Part shown: positions 6,570 through 6,625 of the stretch, in pieces | Layout of the letters: each line of letters opens with the position of its first letter | Position numbering within the stretch: the stretch's first letter is position 1 | Assembly: GCA_021791455.1 (NCBI GenBank) | Contig: JAJYWM010000175.1 | Span: 1-6,625 of the forward strand | Direction: 5' to 3' | Length of the DNA stretch: 6,625 nucleotides | Source of the DNA: a bacterium | GTDB lineage: Bacteria > Chloroflexota > Dormibacteria > UBA8260 > Bog-877 | Notes under the pieces: generated by a model | Seen by the model: the letters and a program-made list of their open reading frames with translations, nothing else | Database searches by the model: none | What the model was told of the DNA's origin: nothing | Position numbers and translations under genes: made by a program

Positions 6570-6625
6570 CCTGCGGGCGATGTCTGACAGCAGCGCCCGG
6601 GGCGTCAAGGGCGGGCGAGATTGAT

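Noticed and set aside
6594..6613. CGCCC/GGGCG stem near the right edge as a terminator for the small gene
   Set aside because: The stem is only 5 bp, no T-run follows and the window ends 12 nt later.

Overview
The window looks like chromosomal DNA from a high-GC bacterium, most likely an actinomycete relative. The basis is codon third positions that are mostly G or C, TTG/GTG starts, strong GGAGG-type ribosome binding sites, and a short Ala/Gly-rich exported protein at the right end. This taxonomic call is an inference; no rRNA or tRNA gene is present to anchor it.

Positions 1-108 are an upstream control region with an 8-bp palindrome (17-24) and an AT-rich near-palindrome (31-44). Next comes a compact four-gene operon on the + strand. 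It encodes a thiamine-diphosphate (ThDP) dependent lyase/decarboxylase (109-1818), a class III CoA-transferase that closely matches formyl-CoA transferase (Frc, 1862-3094), a fused beta-alpha NDP-forming acyl-CoA synthetase (3135-5291) and a GntR/FCD regulator (5288-6145). Gaps between the enzyme genes are about 40 nt, and the last two genes overlap by 4 nt (GTGA). About 190 nt without a gene follow, then a separate small gene for a predicted exported 77-residue protein (6336-6569).

The enzymes make sense as a CoA-thioester C-C cleavage module. Frc moves CoA from formyl-CoA to an incoming acid (oxalate in known systems). The ThDP enzyme cleaves that thioester to regenerate formyl-CoA. The ADP-forming ligase can either prime the cycle with CoA or recover thioester energy as ATP. 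The regulator probably senses a carboxylate of the pathway.

The most interesting point is a mismatch. The transferase carries essentially all the Frc hallmarks, but the ThDP enzyme lacks several residues typical of oxalyl-CoA decarboxylase, and part of it resembles 2-hydroxyacyl-CoA lyases. The true substrate may therefore be oxalate handled by a divergent decarboxylase, or a 2-hydroxy acid cleaved to formyl-CoA plus an aldehyde or ketone. Family comparisons were made from memory, without alignment software.
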